Source of the DNA: Falsiroseomonas oleicola
GTDB lineage: Bacteria > Pseudomonadota > Alphaproteobacteria > Acetobacterales > Acetobacteraceae
Direction: 5' to 3'
DNA length: 64,000 bases
Assembly: GCF_019029495.1 (NCBI RefSeq)
Contig: NZ_JAERQM010000002.1
Span: forward strand, 558,001 to 622,000
Below the pieces are notes generated by a model. That model did not search any database. It saw nothing but the letters and a program-made list of their open reading frames with translations, and had not been told where the DNA came from. A program made the position numbers and the translations under genes. Below are positions 18,301 to 26,507 of this stretch, in pieces; position 1 is the stretch's first letter; each line of letters begins with the position of its first letter.

Positions 18301-19861
18301 GGGCGTGATGCTCATCAGCCCCCCGCCGCATCACGACATCTATTCGATCGAGGATCTGGCGCAGCTCATCTACGACCTGAAGCAGATCAACCCGGAAGCC
18401 ACCGTCTGCGTGAAGCTGGTGGCGCGCAGCGGCATCGGCACCATCGCCGCCGGCGTGGCCAAGGCGAAGGCGGATGCGATCCTGGTCTCCGGCCATTCCG
18501 GCGGCACGGGAGCTTCCCCGGTCTCCTCCATCAAGCATGCCGGCCTGCCCTGGGAGATGGGGCTGACGGAGACGCATCAGGTGCTGATGCTCAACCGCCT
18601 GCGCCATCGCGTGAAGCTGCGCACCGATGGCGGCATCAAGACCGGCCGCGACGTGGTGATCGCGGCGATGCTCGGCGCCGAGGAATTCGGCATCGGCACG
18701 GCGTCGCTCGTTGCCATGGGCTGCATCATGGTCCGCCAGTGCCACAGCAACACCTGCCCGGTCGGCGTCTGCACGCAGGACGATGCCCTGCGCCAGAAGT
18801 TCGCGGGCACGCCGGAGAAGGTCATCAACCTGTTCAGCTTCGTGGCGGAGGAGGTGCGGGAAATCCTCGCCGGCCTTGGCTTCCGCAAGCTGACGGATGT
18901 GATCGGCCGCACCGACCTGCTGCGCCAGGTCAGCCGTGGCGCGGAGGATCTCGACGACCTCGACCTGAACCCGCTGCTGGTGAAGGCCGATGCCGGCGCG
19001 CATGCCGCCTATTGCACCATCGAGGGCCGCAATGAGGTGCCGGAGACGCTGGATGCCGACATGATCCGCGACGCCGCGGCGCTGTTCGAGCGTGGCGAGA
19101 AGATGCAACTCGCCTACAACATCCGGAACACGCACCGCGCCATCGGCACGAAGATCAGCAGCAAGATCGTCCGCAAGTTCGGGATGGAGGGGCTGCAGCG
19201 CGGCCATCTCACGGTGCGCCTGCGCGGTTCCGCCGGCCAGTCGCTCGGCGCCTTCGCGGTGCGGGGCCTGAAGCTGGAAGTCTTCGGCGATGCCAATGAC
19301 TATGTCGGCAAGGGCCTGTCGGGCGGCACCATCGTGGTGCGTCCGGCGCCGTCTTCCGGCCTCGTCTGGCGCGACAACACAATCGTCGGCAATACCTGCC
19401 TCTATGGCGCGACCGGCGGCGCGCTGTTCGCGGCAGGCCAGGCGGGGGAGCGTTTCGCGGTGCGCAATTCCGGCGCGCTGGCCGTGGTGGAAGGCGTCGG
19501 CGCCAATGGCTGCGAATACATGACGGGTGGCACCGTCGTGAGCCTCGGCCCGGTCGGCGACAATTTCGGCGCCGGCTTTACCGGCGGCATGGCCTTCCTC
19601 TACGACGCGGAAGGCGCCTTCGAGCAGCGGGTGAATCCGGAGACGCTGCGCTGGCGTCGCATCGGCGCCTCCGCCCATTGGGACGGTGTGTTGCGCGAGC
19701 ACATCGCCCGCCATGTCGAGGAAACCGGCAGCCCCTTCGCCAGCCGCCTGCTGAACGACTGGGCGACGGAACGGCTGAACTTCTGGCATGTCGTGCCGAA
19801 GGACTATGCCCGCTACCTGCCGCAGCCGATGGAAGAGGCTGTGGCCATCGCCGCGGAGTGA
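15338..19861 (+). CDS. gltB: Glutamate synthase (NADPH) large subunit
   Basis: About 1507 aa, full family length. The class II glutamine amidotransferase domain begins with the processed Cys in EHDACGVGLVASLDG (about Cys29, after a short propeptide). The central domain and the FMN-binding synthase domain follow (for example PPPHHDIYSIEDLAQLIYDL and KLVARSGIGTIAAGVAKA). The 3Fe-4S Cys cluster is MGCIMVRQCHSNTCPVGVC, and the C-terminal part is the GXGXG beta-helix (GATGGALFAAGQAG). I prefer ATG 15338, with GGAG 8 nt upstream; GTG 15329, overlapping the gltD stop, would add three residues. Confidence 0.97.
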   Translation: MDNYVADYQSQHALLSSTAHVDLTEHDACGVGLVASLDGQAHRKVVQAGIDALKAVWHRGAVDADGKTGDGAGIHVEIPQDFFAEVVERGGDRLRPGRIAVGMVFLPKTDLGAQERCRQIVESEILAAGYSIYSWRQVPIDVACIGEKANATRPEIEQILLWNPRGVDEDSYERDMFVIRRKIEKQAIAAQIPELYLCSLSCRSIVYKGMFLAESLTEFYPDLLDVRFVSRFAIYHQRYSTNTFPTWRLAQPFRMLAHNGEINTVHGNINWMKSHETRLAHPLLDAHMDDIKPIVQAGGSDTATLDNVFELLVRGGRDAPMAKSMLIPESLGSNATMPDAHREFFLYCNAVMEPWDGPAAIAATDGKWVIGGLDRNGLRPMRYTITHDGILVIGSETGMVKIAEDRILSKGRVGPGQCVGVELATGRFYGDTELKDRLSSGKPFGEWTSRTTRIDAIVKTGADEHAELTGEALRRRQLAMGYTLEELETILHPMVEEAAEAIGSMGDDTPIAVLSSQYRGLHHYFRQSFSQVTNPPIDSLRETRVMSLKTRLGNLGNILDEDPTQCDMLMLDSPVLSNAEFAAMRAYMGDTACVVDSTFPVSAGEQGLRDAIERIRREAEEGVRSGCAHVILTDEGQCAERAAIPMILAVGGVHTHLVKNSLRTFTSLNVRSAESIDVHYIAVLIGAGATTVNAYLAQESIADRHRRGLFEGLSLKDCVGRYKKAVDKGLLKVMSKMGISVISSYRGGMNFEAIGLSRALVAEFFPGIASRISGIGLSGIARRVLALHAKAWDADAVTLPVGGLYKLRKSGENHAFDGSLIHTLQRAVETDSYQTFKRYSEGVRRLPPVALRDLLDFRAEGRVAVSLEEVESITEIRKRLVAPGISLGALSPEAHETLSIAMNRIGARSDSGEGGEDPVRARPRRNGDNANSAIKQIASGRFGVTAEYLNNCKEIEIKVAQGAKPGEGGQLPGFKVTELIAKLRHSTPGVMLISPPPHHDIYSIEDLAQLIYDLKQINPEATVCVKLVARSGIGTIAAGVAKAKADAILVSGHSGGTGASPVSSIKHAGLPWEMGLTETHQVLMLNRLRHRVKLRTDGGIKTGRDVVIAAMLGAEEFGIGTASLVAMGCIMVRQCHSNTCPVGVCTQDDALRQKFAGTPEKVINLFSFVAEEVREILAGLGFRKLTDVIGRTDLLRQVSRGAEDLDDLDLNPLLVKADAGAHAAYCTIEGRNEVPETLDADMIRDAAALFERGEKMQLAYNIRNTHRAIGTKISSKIVRKFGMEGLQRGHLTVRLRGSAGQSLGAFAVRGLKLEVFGDANDYVGKGLSGGTIVVRPAPSSGLVWRDNTIVGNTCLYGATGGALFAAGQAGERFAVRNSGALAVVEGVGANGCEYMTGGTVVSLGPVGDNFGAGFTGGMAFLYDAEGAFEQRVNPETLRWRRIGASAHWDGVLREHIARHVEETGSPFASRLLNDWATERLNFWHVVPKDYARYLPQPMEEAVAIAAE

Positions 19862-20970
19862 CTTTCCGCGCGACACGCCGCGCGCTGCTGGCGGCGGCGG
19901 TTCCCGGCTGTGCCTCGGCACAGCCCGGGCTGGTCACGCCACCGGCGGCGCCCGGTGGCGGGCTGCATGCGCGGGCGGCGGCCAAGGGCCTCGCCTTCGG
20001 CGCGGCGCTGGCCACGCGGCACATGGGTGAGCCGGATCTGATGGCGGCCTACCGCGCCGATTGCGGGCTGCTGGTCGCGGAATATGAGATGAAGTGGTCG
20101 CAGCTGGAGCCGGAGGCCGGGCAGCGCCGCTTCCGCCTCGCGGACCAGCTGGTCAGCTTCGCGCGCCGCAATCGCATGGCGCTGCGTGGCCATACCCTGC
20201 TCTGGCATGAAAGTGAGCCGCGCTGGCTCAGCAGCCTGGATGCGCGGGGCACGGCGGCGGCCATGGCGTCGCATGTCGATGCCACGGCGCTGCGCTGGCG
20301 GGGTGCCATCGGCACCTGGGATGTGGTGAATGAGGCGGTGGCGCCGGAACATGGCCGGCCGGATTTCCTGCGCCGCACCTGGCTGCTGAACCGTCTGGGG
20401 CCGGACTACCTGCCGCAGGCCTTCCACATTGCCCGTGCCGCCGATCCCGATGCCCGGCTGGCCTATAACGACTTCGGCATCGAGCACGCCAATCTCTGGT
20501 CGCGCCGGCGGCGGCTGGGCGTGCTCAACCTGTTGCAGGCGCTGCGGCGGGCGGGGGCGCCGGTGCAGGTGCTGGGGGTGCAGGGGCATCTCCAGGCCGG
20601 CCAGCCCTTCGAGGCCTCCGAGTGGCGGGCCTTCCTGGCGGAGGTCGCGGCGCTCGGCCTGACCATCGAGATTACCGAGCTGGATGTGAACTGCGCCGCG
20701 CTGCCGGCCGCCGCGGCGCGGCGCGATGCGCTGGCTGCCGATCTGGTGCGCCGCTTCCTGGATGCGACCCTGGCGGAGCCTGCCGTGCGCAGCGTCATCA
20801 CCTGGGGCCTCAGCGACCGCCACTCCTGGATCCAGCAGGGCCTGCTGGCCGAACATCGCCGGTCCGACAATGCCCGGCCGCGCCCGCTGCCCTATGACGA
20901 GGCGATGCGGCGCAAGCCGATGTGGGCGGCCATCGCTTCGGCCTTCGACGCGGCGCCCCGGCGCGGCTGA
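19858..20970 (+). CDS. GH10 endo-1,4-beta-xylanase, exported
   Basis: A 370-aa glycoside hydrolase of family 10. The GTG start overlaps the gltB stop (GTGA). The first 22 residues (MTFRATRRALLAAAVPGCAS) resemble a Tat or lipoprotein signal. The barrel has the GH10 landmarks: WSQLEPEAGQRRF, RGHTLLWH, acid/base Glu159 in WDVVNEAV, YNDFGIE, QGHLQAG, nucleophile Glu274 in EITELDVN and TWGLSDRHSW. It hydrolyses xylan-type beta-1,4 bonds in the periplasm or outside the cell. Its translational coupling to a housekeeping nitrogen gene is odd and may only reflect compact genome packing. Confidence 0.93.
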   Translation: MTFRATRRALLAAAVPGCASAQPGLVTPPAAPGGGLHARAAAKGLAFGAALATRHMGEPDLMAAYRADCGLLVAEYEMKWSQLEPEAGQRRFRLADQLVSFARRNRMALRGHTLLWHESEPRWLSSLDARGTAAAMASHVDATALRWRGAIGTWDVVNEAVAPEHGRPDFLRRTWLLNRLGPDYLPQAFHIARAADPDARLAYNDFGIEHANLWSRRRRLGVLNLLQALRRAGAPVQVLGVQGHLQAGQPFEASEWRAFLAEVAALGLTIEITELDVNCAALPAAAARRDALAADLVRRFLDATLAEPAVRSVITWGLSDRHSWIQQGLLAEHRRSDNARPRPLPYDEAMRRKPMWAAIASAFDAAPRRG

Positions 20971-21064
20971 ATCGGGCGCGGCTGACCGGGGTCATGGCCG
21001 GGCCGCGGGTTGGCCCCGGCGGCGGCGCGTGTCATATGTCAGGGCGTCTCAAATATAGGCCCGC

Positions 21065-21733
21065 ATGCGGATCCTTTTCCATCTCCCGCTCTCACCCTTC
21101 GCCCGCAAGGTCCGGCTCGCGCTGGCCGAGAAACGGCTACCTTTTGATCTTCGTATCGAAAGGGTCTGGGAAAGGCGGGAGGAGTTCATGACCGTGAACC
21201 CCGCCGGCACCGTGCCCGTGCTCCAGGAGGCGAATGGCCTCTGGATCGCCGATTCCTACGCGATCTGCGAATATCTGGACGAGGCCTATCCGGACAATCC
21301 GCTGCTCGGCCGCACGCTGGCGGAGCGCGCGGAGGTGCGGCGGCTGGTCGCCTGGTTCGACCAGAAGTTCTACGCCGAGGTCACCCGCAACCTGGTCTTC
21401 GAAAAGCAGATGAAGCGGGTGCTCGGCCGCGGCAATCCGGATGCGGCGGCGATGCGCGCGGGCTATGCGAACCTGAAGCCGCATCTGGAATATATCGGCT
21501 GGCTGGCGGAAAGCCGGGCCTGGCTGGCGGGACCGCAGCTCGGCCTCGCCGATCTCGCGGCCGCGGCGCAGCTTTCCGCGCTGGACTATATCGGCGATGT
21601 GGATTGGAGCATCTCGGATGCTGCCAAGGACTGGTATGCGCGGGTGAAGTCCCGCCCCAGCTTCCGCCCGCTGCTCGGCGACCGGGTGACCGGCGTGACG
21701 CCGCCGGCGCATTACGACGACCTGGATTTCTGA
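21065..21733 (+). CDS. fzlA: FtsZ-binding GST-like division protein FzlA
   Basis: A 222-aa GST-fold protein. The start (MRILFHLPLSPFARKVRLAL), the VWERREEFMTVNPAGTVPVL segment, VTRNLVFEKQMKRVLGRG and above all the C-terminal HYDDLDF are, to my recollection, features of FzlA, the alphaproteobacterial protein that binds FtsZ and licenses division via the FtsWI septal synthase. Ordinary GSTs lack the DLDF tail. It stands alone between the xylanase and a secreted hypothetical protein. If the assignment is wrong, it is a generic GST. Confidence 0.85.
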   Translation: MRILFHLPLSPFARKVRLALAEKRLPFDLRIERVWERREEFMTVNPAGTVPVLQEANGLWIADSYAICEYLDEAYPDNPLLGRTLAERAEVRRLVAWFDQKFYAEVTRNLVFEKQMKRVLGRGNPDAAAMRAGYANLKPHLEYIGWLAESRAWLAGPQLGLADLAAAAQLSALDYIGDVDWSISDAAKDWYARVKSRPSFRPLLGDRVTGVTPPAHYDDLDF

Positions 21734-21797
21734 GCGGTAACTTGTCCGGTTCTCGGAACGGTCCGTATGGTGCACCGGATCGCGCCTCGGAGGCTCC

Positions 21798-22523
21798 ATG
21801 CGTCGCCTGTGCCTGTTTCCGCTGCTCGCGCTGCTGATGGCGCTGCGGGTCGCCGTGCCGGAGGCATCGGCGCAGGGGACGCAGACGGTGCGGGGGGCGT
21901 TCACCCTGGGCAGCAAGGTGGTGGCGCTGCCGCCGGGGCCGTGGCGTGTCGTGTATCAGGGCGCGGAGCCGGGGCGGACACGCGATCTCACCGTTCCCAC
22001 CGCGCTGCACCGCGCGGTGCTGGTGCAGGAAGTGGCGGGCCGCGCGGCCGGCGTGATCCTGGCCACCGCTGCCGCGGATGTCGGCACCGTCTGGGACCCG
22101 CATGGCATCTGCACCCGCACCGATGCGCTGCGTCGGCATGTCGAACAGGCGGTGCGCGGCAGCCTGGATTGCCGCGGATTGGTGAACCAGGGCGCCGGCG
22201 CTGGAACCACGACCCCGGCCTGGATGCGCAGCCTTTACAGGCTGGGCGAGGGTCGCCCGGGCTTCATCCCGCCGCGCTGGATCGCGGCCCAGCTGCTGCT
22301 CAGCGAGGACATGCACCTGCTGCGGGTGGACTACCGCTTCGCCCCCGCCGCCTATGCCACCGGCACTGCCCGAAATGCCGCCAACTGGCATGACGGCGTG
22401 CGGACCGCCGAGCAGACCGCCTTCCTGGATCGGCTGGAGACCTTCACCCTCGCCGCGCGCACCGAACTGCGGCGCGGCCTGTATGGCCGCAGCCCCGCCA
22501 CGCCGCTGGCCGGGCCGTTCTGA
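21798..22523 (+). CDS. Secreted protein of unknown function
   Basis: A 241-aa protein not assigned to a family. The signal peptide (RLCLFPLLALLMALRVAVPEASAQ) predicts export. The mature part begins GTQTVRGAFTLGSKVVALPP, contains two Cys (GICTRTD and LDCRG) that could form a disulfide, and ends with LDRLETFTLAARTELRRGLYG. There are no repeats or transmembrane segments beyond the signal. Rightward and convergent with the TPR gene, which ends 3 bp away. Confidence 0.8.
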   Translation: MRRLCLFPLLALLMALRVAVPEASAQGTQTVRGAFTLGSKVVALPPGPWRVVYQGAEPGRTRDLTVPTALHRAVLVQEVAGRAAGVILATAAADVGTVWDPHGICTRTDALRRHVEQAVRGSLDCRGLVNQGAGAGTTTPAWMRSLYRLGEGRPGFIPPRWIAAQLLLSEDMHLLRVDYRFAPAAYATGTARNAANWHDGVRTAEQTAFLDRLETFTLAARTELRRGLYGRSPATPLAGPF

Positions 22524-22526
22524 AAC

Positions 22527-23363
22527 TCAGCGCCGCGCCGGCCCGGCCTCGTTCAAAGCGAGATTCTGCGCCGCGAGGTCGGCGGTGGCGGAAAGCGGCG
22601 CGGCCTCGATGGCACGTTCCCAATCCGCCCGCGCCCCGGCTGCATCACCGCGAAGCTGGCGGATGATGCCGCGTTCCAGCAGCGCCTCGGCATTCGCGGG
22701 TTCCAGCGCCAGGGCACGCTCGATATCGCGGGCGGCCAGTTCGGCGCGGTCGAGATGGCGGTGGGAGGCGGCGCGGAAGACCAGCGCCTCCGCCCGCTCC
22801 GGCTCCAGCGCCAGGGCGCGGTCGAGGTCCTGGATCGCCTCGGCATAGCGCGACAGGCCGCCGAGGGTCACCGCGCGGTCCACCAGCAGGTCCACATCCT
22901 CCGGCACCAGGGTCAGCGCCATGGTGGCGGCGCCATAGGCCCGATTCGGCTCGCCGGCCATCAGCCAGGCCTGGGTTGCCTGGGCGAAGACCGCGGCGCG
23001 GGCCGGGCCGCTGGCCTCCGACAGGCTGGCGAGGCTTTCCAGCCTCTGCGCGGCGGAGGCCGGCTCGCCCATGGCCAGCAGGGCCAAAGCGGTGCATTGC
23101 CGCGCCCCTTCGCCGCCGCCGGCCGCGTCCCAATTCTCGGCGAAGCGGCGGGCGGCCTCGGGGTCGCTGCGCAGCAGGGTCAGGCAACGCTCGAATTCCG
23201 GCGCCTCGGTCAGCCTGGGCGGCGGCTGCGGCGGAGTCGGCAGCGTGTCTTCCGCCGTCATGGCGGTGCGGGGGGTCAGCGTCACCCAGCCGGCCAGACC
23301 CACCGCCGCGAGGGCGGCGGCGGCGAAGGCACCGAGCAGGACGGTTCGGGTCTGGCGTCGCAT
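22527..23363 (-). CDS. Membrane-anchored tetratricopeptide-repeat protein
   Basis: A 278-aa protein. One N-terminal membrane helix (VLLGAFAAAALAAVGLAGWV) is followed by a Pro-rich linker and several TPR-like helical hairpins, clearest in the C-terminal half: AEAIQDLDRALALEPERAEA, AELAARDIERALALEPANAE and GARADWERAIEAAP. TPR proteins act as protein-protein scaffolds, here on the periplasmic side. Divergent from the following reductase; function not readable. Confidence 0.85.
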   Translation of the reverse strand: MRRQTRTVLLGAFAAAALAAVGLAGWVTLTPRTAMTAEDTLPTPPQPPPRLTEAPEFERCLTLLRSDPEAARRFAENWDAAGGGEGARQCTALALLAMGEPASAAQRLESLASLSEASGPARAAVFAQATQAWLMAGEPNRAYGAATMALTLVPEDVDLLVDRAVTLGGLSRYAEAIQDLDRALALEPERAEALVFRAASHRHLDRAELAARDIERALALEPANAEALLERGIIRQLRGDAAGARADWERAIEAAPLSATADLAAQNLALNEAGPARR

Positions 23364-23430
23364 GGCGTCTGATCCTACCCATCACCGTGGCACGACGCCA
23401 GTTGCACGCGGTTTCAGGGGATTTCAGGGC

Positions 23431-24270
23431 ATGCGCATGGTGGTGGCGGGGCTGGGCTATAGCGGCGCGGCGATCGCGGCGGAGGCTTTGGCGGCGGGCT
23501 TTTCCGTGATCGGCACCGCGCGCGATCCGTCCCGGGCGGTGGCGCCGGCCGGGGTGGAATTGTGCGCTTTCGCGGAAGCCGGGCCGGCGATTGCCGCGGC
23601 GACGCATCTGGTGGTGACCGCCGCGCCGGGCGAGGCCGGCTGCCCGGTGCTCGCGGCCCATGCGGCCGCCATTGCAGCCACGTCGGGCCTGCGCTGGATC
23701 GGCTATCTCTCGACCACCGGCGTCTATGGGGATCGGGATGGGGGGGAGGTGAGGGAGGCCACCGCCCCCACGCCGGGCCAGCCGCGCTCCATCGAGCGCC
23801 TGGCGGCGGAAGACGCCTGGCGGCAGGCGGTGGGCGGCGCGGCGCTGGACCTGTTCCGGGTCGGCGGCATCTATGGCCCCGGGCGTTCGCCGCTGGAGGA
23901 TCTGCGGCGCGGAACGGCGCGGCGGGTGGTGAAGCCCGGCCATGCCTTCAGCCGCATCCATCGCGACGACATCGCCCTGGCCGTCGTCACCGCGGCGCGG
24001 CAGGGCGGCCAGGGGCAACGCGTGCTGCACCTGGTGGATGACGAGCCCGCGCCCAATGCGGATGTGGTGGCGGAGGCGGCGCGGCTGCTCGGCGTGACGC
24101 CGCCGCCCGAGATCCCCTTTGCGGAGGCCGCCCAGGCGATGTCGCCCATGGCGCTGTCCTTCTGGGCGGAAAATCGCCGCGTGGCGAATGCCCAGACCAA
24201 GGCGGCGCTGCGCCTGGAATGGCGCTATCCGACCTACCGCGCCGGGCTGGCAGCGATCCTGGCGGGGTAG
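23431..24270 (+). CDS. NAD(P)-dependent epimerase/dehydratase-like SDR (YeeZ-like)
   Basis: A 279-aa protein starting MRMVVAGLGYSGAAIAAEAL, a Rossmann GxGYSG loop characteristic of YeeZ-type atypical SDRs. Further family features are YLSTTGVYGDRDGGEV, FRVGGIYGPGRSPL, the RIHRDDIA motif and HLVDDEPAPNADVV. These proteins bind NAD(P) but often lack the classical Tyr-x3-Lys pair, and their substrates are mostly unknown. The ATG at 23431 starts the Rossmann strand directly. Convergent with the alpha/beta hydrolase, whose stop is 2 bp away. Confidence 0.85.
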   Translation: MRMVVAGLGYSGAAIAAEALAAGFSVIGTARDPSRAVAPAGVELCAFAEAGPAIAAATHLVVTAAPGEAGCPVLAAHAAAIAATSGLRWIGYLSTTGVYGDRDGGEVREATAPTPGQPRSIERLAAEDAWRQAVGGAALDLFRVGGIYGPGRSPLEDLRRGTARRVVKPGHAFSRIHRDDIALAVVTAARQGGQGQRVLHLVDDEPAPNADVVAEAARLLGVTPPPEIPFAEAAQAMSPMALSFWAENRRVANAQTKAALRLEWRYPTYRAGLAAILAG

Positions 24271-24271
24271 G

Positions 24272-25006
24272 TCACACCAGAAGGCTGTCCAAGGTCTCGG
24301 CCAGCAATCGCAGGTCTTCCGGCCGGGACAGGCGGTGGTCGCCATCCTTGATCAGGTGCAGCCGCACATCGCCGCCGGTCAGTGTGTCGACCAGCCGCAG
24401 CGCGTGGCGCCAGGGCACGTCGGGGTCGGCCATGCCCTGCAGGATGCGCACGGGGCAGGGCAGGTCGAGCGGGGTGCCGAGGACGGATTGGTGGCGGCCA
24501 TCCTCGATCAGGGCGCGGGTCACCGGCGTGGGCTCGCCATACTGGCTGGGCAGGTGGATCACCCCCTCCCGCATCACCGCCTGCTTCTGCTCAGCGGAGA
24601 AGGAAGGCCACATCAGCAACTCAGAAAAATCGGGCGCGGGCGCCAGGCCGATGAAGCCGGCGAGGCGCTCGCGTCGCTGCCGCGCCAGCAGCAGCCCGAT
24701 CCAGCCGCCCATGGAGGAGCCGACGAGGATCTGAGGCCCGGTGGTCAGCGCATCGAAGACCGCCAGGGCATCGGCCGCCCATTGGCCGATGGTGCCGTCC
24801 TCGAACCGCCCGGCGCTTTCGCCATGGCCCGAATAATCCAGCCGCAGGAAGGCCTGGCCGCGCGCGGCGCAATGGTCGCGCAGCGCCAGCGCCTTCGACC
24901 CCTGCATGTCGCTGCGATAGCCCGGCAGGAAGACCACGCCGGGGCCGCGCCCCGGCAGCCTTGCCCAGGCCAGTCGGCCATCCAGGCGCCCTGTTTCCTC
25001 GCTCAC
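24272..25006 (-). CDS. Alpha/beta hydrolase, ABHD10-like
   Basis: A 244-aa hydrolase with GVVFLPGYRSDMQGSKA, LRLDYSGHGES, the nucleophile elbow GSSMGG, a late Asp in GMADPDVPW and the catalytic His in KDGDHRLS. This set resembles the bacterial relatives of ABHD10 (acyl-thioesterase or glucuronide esterase activity), but substrate assignment is inference. Its start overlaps the stop of the fumarylacetoacetase-family gene by ATGA, so the two hydrolases are made together. Confidence 0.88.
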   Translation of the reverse strand: MSEETGRLDGRLAWARLPGRGPGVVFLPGYRSDMQGSKALALRDHCAARGQAFLRLDYSGHGESAGRFEDGTIGQWAADALAVFDALTTGPQILVGSSMGGWIGLLLARQRRERLAGFIGLAPAPDFSELLMWPSFSAEQKQAVMREGVIHLPSQYGEPTPVTRALIEDGRHQSVLGTPLDLPCPVRILQGMADPDVPWRHALRLVDTLTGGDVRLHLIKDGDHRLSRPEDLRLLAETLDSLLV

Positions 25007-26163
25007 GCCAGGTAGCCCCGCTTCGCCAGGTTCGCCATCAGCGCGCCGATTCCGAAGGACCAGGGCGGGCAGGAATCGGTGCGGTCCACCTCATTGGCCA
25101 GGGCGCCCAGGCGCGGCGTCGAGATGCGGACCACGTCGCCCGGATGATGGGTGAAGCCCATGCCCGGCGCGCCGCGGTCCTTGCTCGGCGAGAAGGGCGT
25201 GCCGAGGAACAGCACCGCGCCATCGGGGTATTGGTGATGCGCGCCGATCATCTGGCCCACCACCTCCGTCGGGTCGCGGCTGATGGCGCCGATGCGGCCG
25301 GTCTCATGCAGTTCGAAGCCGTCGCGGCCGGTGATGTCGAGCGTCAGCTCGGCCTGCCGCACATCCTCCAGCGCAAAACCTTCGTCGAACAGGCGGATCA
25401 GCGGGCCGAGGGCGCAGGCGGCGTTGTTGTCCTTGGCGCGGCCGAGCAGCAGGGCGCTGCGGCCTTCCACGTCGCGCAGGTTCACGTCATTGCCCAGCGT
25501 CGCGCCGACGATTCTTCCGGACGCATTCACCACCATCACCGCTTCCGGCTCGGGGTTCGACCATTTGCTGCCGGGGTGCACGCCGACCTTGGCGCCGGCG
25601 CCAACGGCCGACAGCACGGGACCCTTCGTAAAAATCTCGGCGTCGGGGCCGATGCCGACTTCCAGGTACTGGCTCCACCAGCCCTTCTCGACCAGGGAGG
25701 CCTTGACCCGCATCGCCTCCGGGCTACCGGGTATGAGACTTGCCAGGTCGTCGCCGATGATGCCGCGCACCTCGGCGCGGATCGCCTCTGCCTGGCTGGC
25801 ATCGCCGCGGCAGCGCTCCTCGATCACCCGTTCCAGCATCGACCGCACATAGGTGACGCCGGCCGCCTTGATGACCTGAAGGTCGATCGGCGCCAGCAGC
25901 CAGGGGCGGGCAGGGTCGTGCGCCGCGTGATGCGCATTGGCCAGCGCCGCCGGCAGATCCAGCGAGGCCGGCACGCCGCGCGCGGCGATCGCGGCGATGG
26001 GGTCCTCGCTGTTCAGCCAGGCGCTGGCGGTGGCGAAGGCGGGCGTCATGTCGAAGGCGGCGCCCTGGCGCAGGGCAAGGACGCTCGGCCCCTCCGGCGT
26101 CATCAGGCGCAGTGCGAAACTCCCCGAATCGAGGTCGGCGGGCAAGGCGGCGTGCTGGGTCAT
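25003..26163 (-). CDS. Fumarylacetoacetate hydrolase family protein
   Basis: A 386-aa FAH-fold protein. The C-terminal two thirds hold the family segments VGIGPDAEIFTKGP, SNPEPEAVMVVNASGRIVGA, LGNDVNLRDVEGR and VLFLGTPFSPSKDRG, with acidic metal ligands. FAH relatives cleave or decarboxylate beta-keto acids in aromatic-compound degradation. The roughly 390-aa length matches a subfamily with a long N-terminal domain, whose substrate I cannot name. It is first of a leftward pair with the ABHD10-like hydrolase. Confidence 0.88.
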   Translation of the reverse strand: MTQHAALPADLDSGSFALRLMTPEGPSVLALRQGAAFDMTPAFATASAWLNSEDPIAAIAARGVPASLDLPAALANAHHAAHDPARPWLLAPIDLQVIKAAGVTYVRSMLERVIEERCRGDASQAEAIRAEVRGIIGDDLASLIPGSPEAMRVKASLVEKGWWSQYLEVGIGPDAEIFTKGPVLSAVGAGAKVGVHPGSKWSNPEPEAVMVVNASGRIVGATLGNDVNLRDVEGRSALLLGRAKDNNAACALGPLIRLFDEGFALEDVRQAELTLDITGRDGFELHETGRIGAISRDPTEVVGQMIGAHHQYPDGAVLFLGTPFSPSKDRGAPGMGFTHHPGDVVRISTPRLGALANEVDRTDSCPPWSFGIGALMANLAKRGYLA

Positions 26164-26453
26164 GACGGGCTGGACTCTCCCTGTTCCGGTCTTTCCGGCA
26201 GCCTAGCCGCAGCGGTCGCGCCTGCCAAAGGCGGCGCGGCGCCGTCACGGATGCAACAGGCGACATGCGCGCGAAACCCGTTTCCCCACCGGCGCGCCAC
26301 CGTCGCGAAACGGTTGGACGGCAGAAGGCCCCTCCGCCCAGGATGGGCATCAGACGAGGAACACGCGCCATGCTGGCCACCGATCGCTACGGGGGTGCAG
26401 ATGGCGCGGGCTGCGTGAGGCGGGCGCCGCGGGCCGTCTGCCGGATTTAATTA
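26164..26453. other. Intergenic stretch with no recognised gene
   Basis: Between the leftward FAH gene and the ArsR promoter. I see no tRNA, terminator or convincing coding frame; a 61-codon open frame here lacks coding character. The last 20 bp turn AT-rich (ATTTAATTAAA) and lead into the ArsR regulatory region. Confidence 0.6.
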
Positions 26454-26507
26454 AACCGAACGGTTGACTCTTTGCGGGGCGATTTTATATTCAACTTCAT
26501 GGTTGAA
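26454..26507 (+). promoter_or_regulatory. ArsR promoter with two matching inverted-repeat operators; transcript probably leaderless
   Basis: The -35 TTGACT (26464-26469) and -10 TATATT (26486-26491) are 16 bp apart. A TAAACC-N4-GGTTGA repeat (26452-26467) overlaps the -35, and a TCAACT-N4-GGTTGA repeat (26491-26506) covers the start site and ATG. The two share geometry and right half-site, with centres 39 bp apart. The expected transcription start is at or next to the A of the ATG at 26499, and no Shine-Dalgarno is visible. Confidence 0.65.

Noticed and set aside
15287-19921. Very long open frame on the minus strand opposite gltB
   Set aside because: It is the mirror of gltB in GC-rich DNA; its translation is His/Gln/Arg/Ala-rich with no family pattern, while gltB is unmistakable.
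26265-26450. 61-codon frame in the gap before the ArsR gene
   Set aside because: Arg/Pro-rich with no ribosome site or recognisable pattern.
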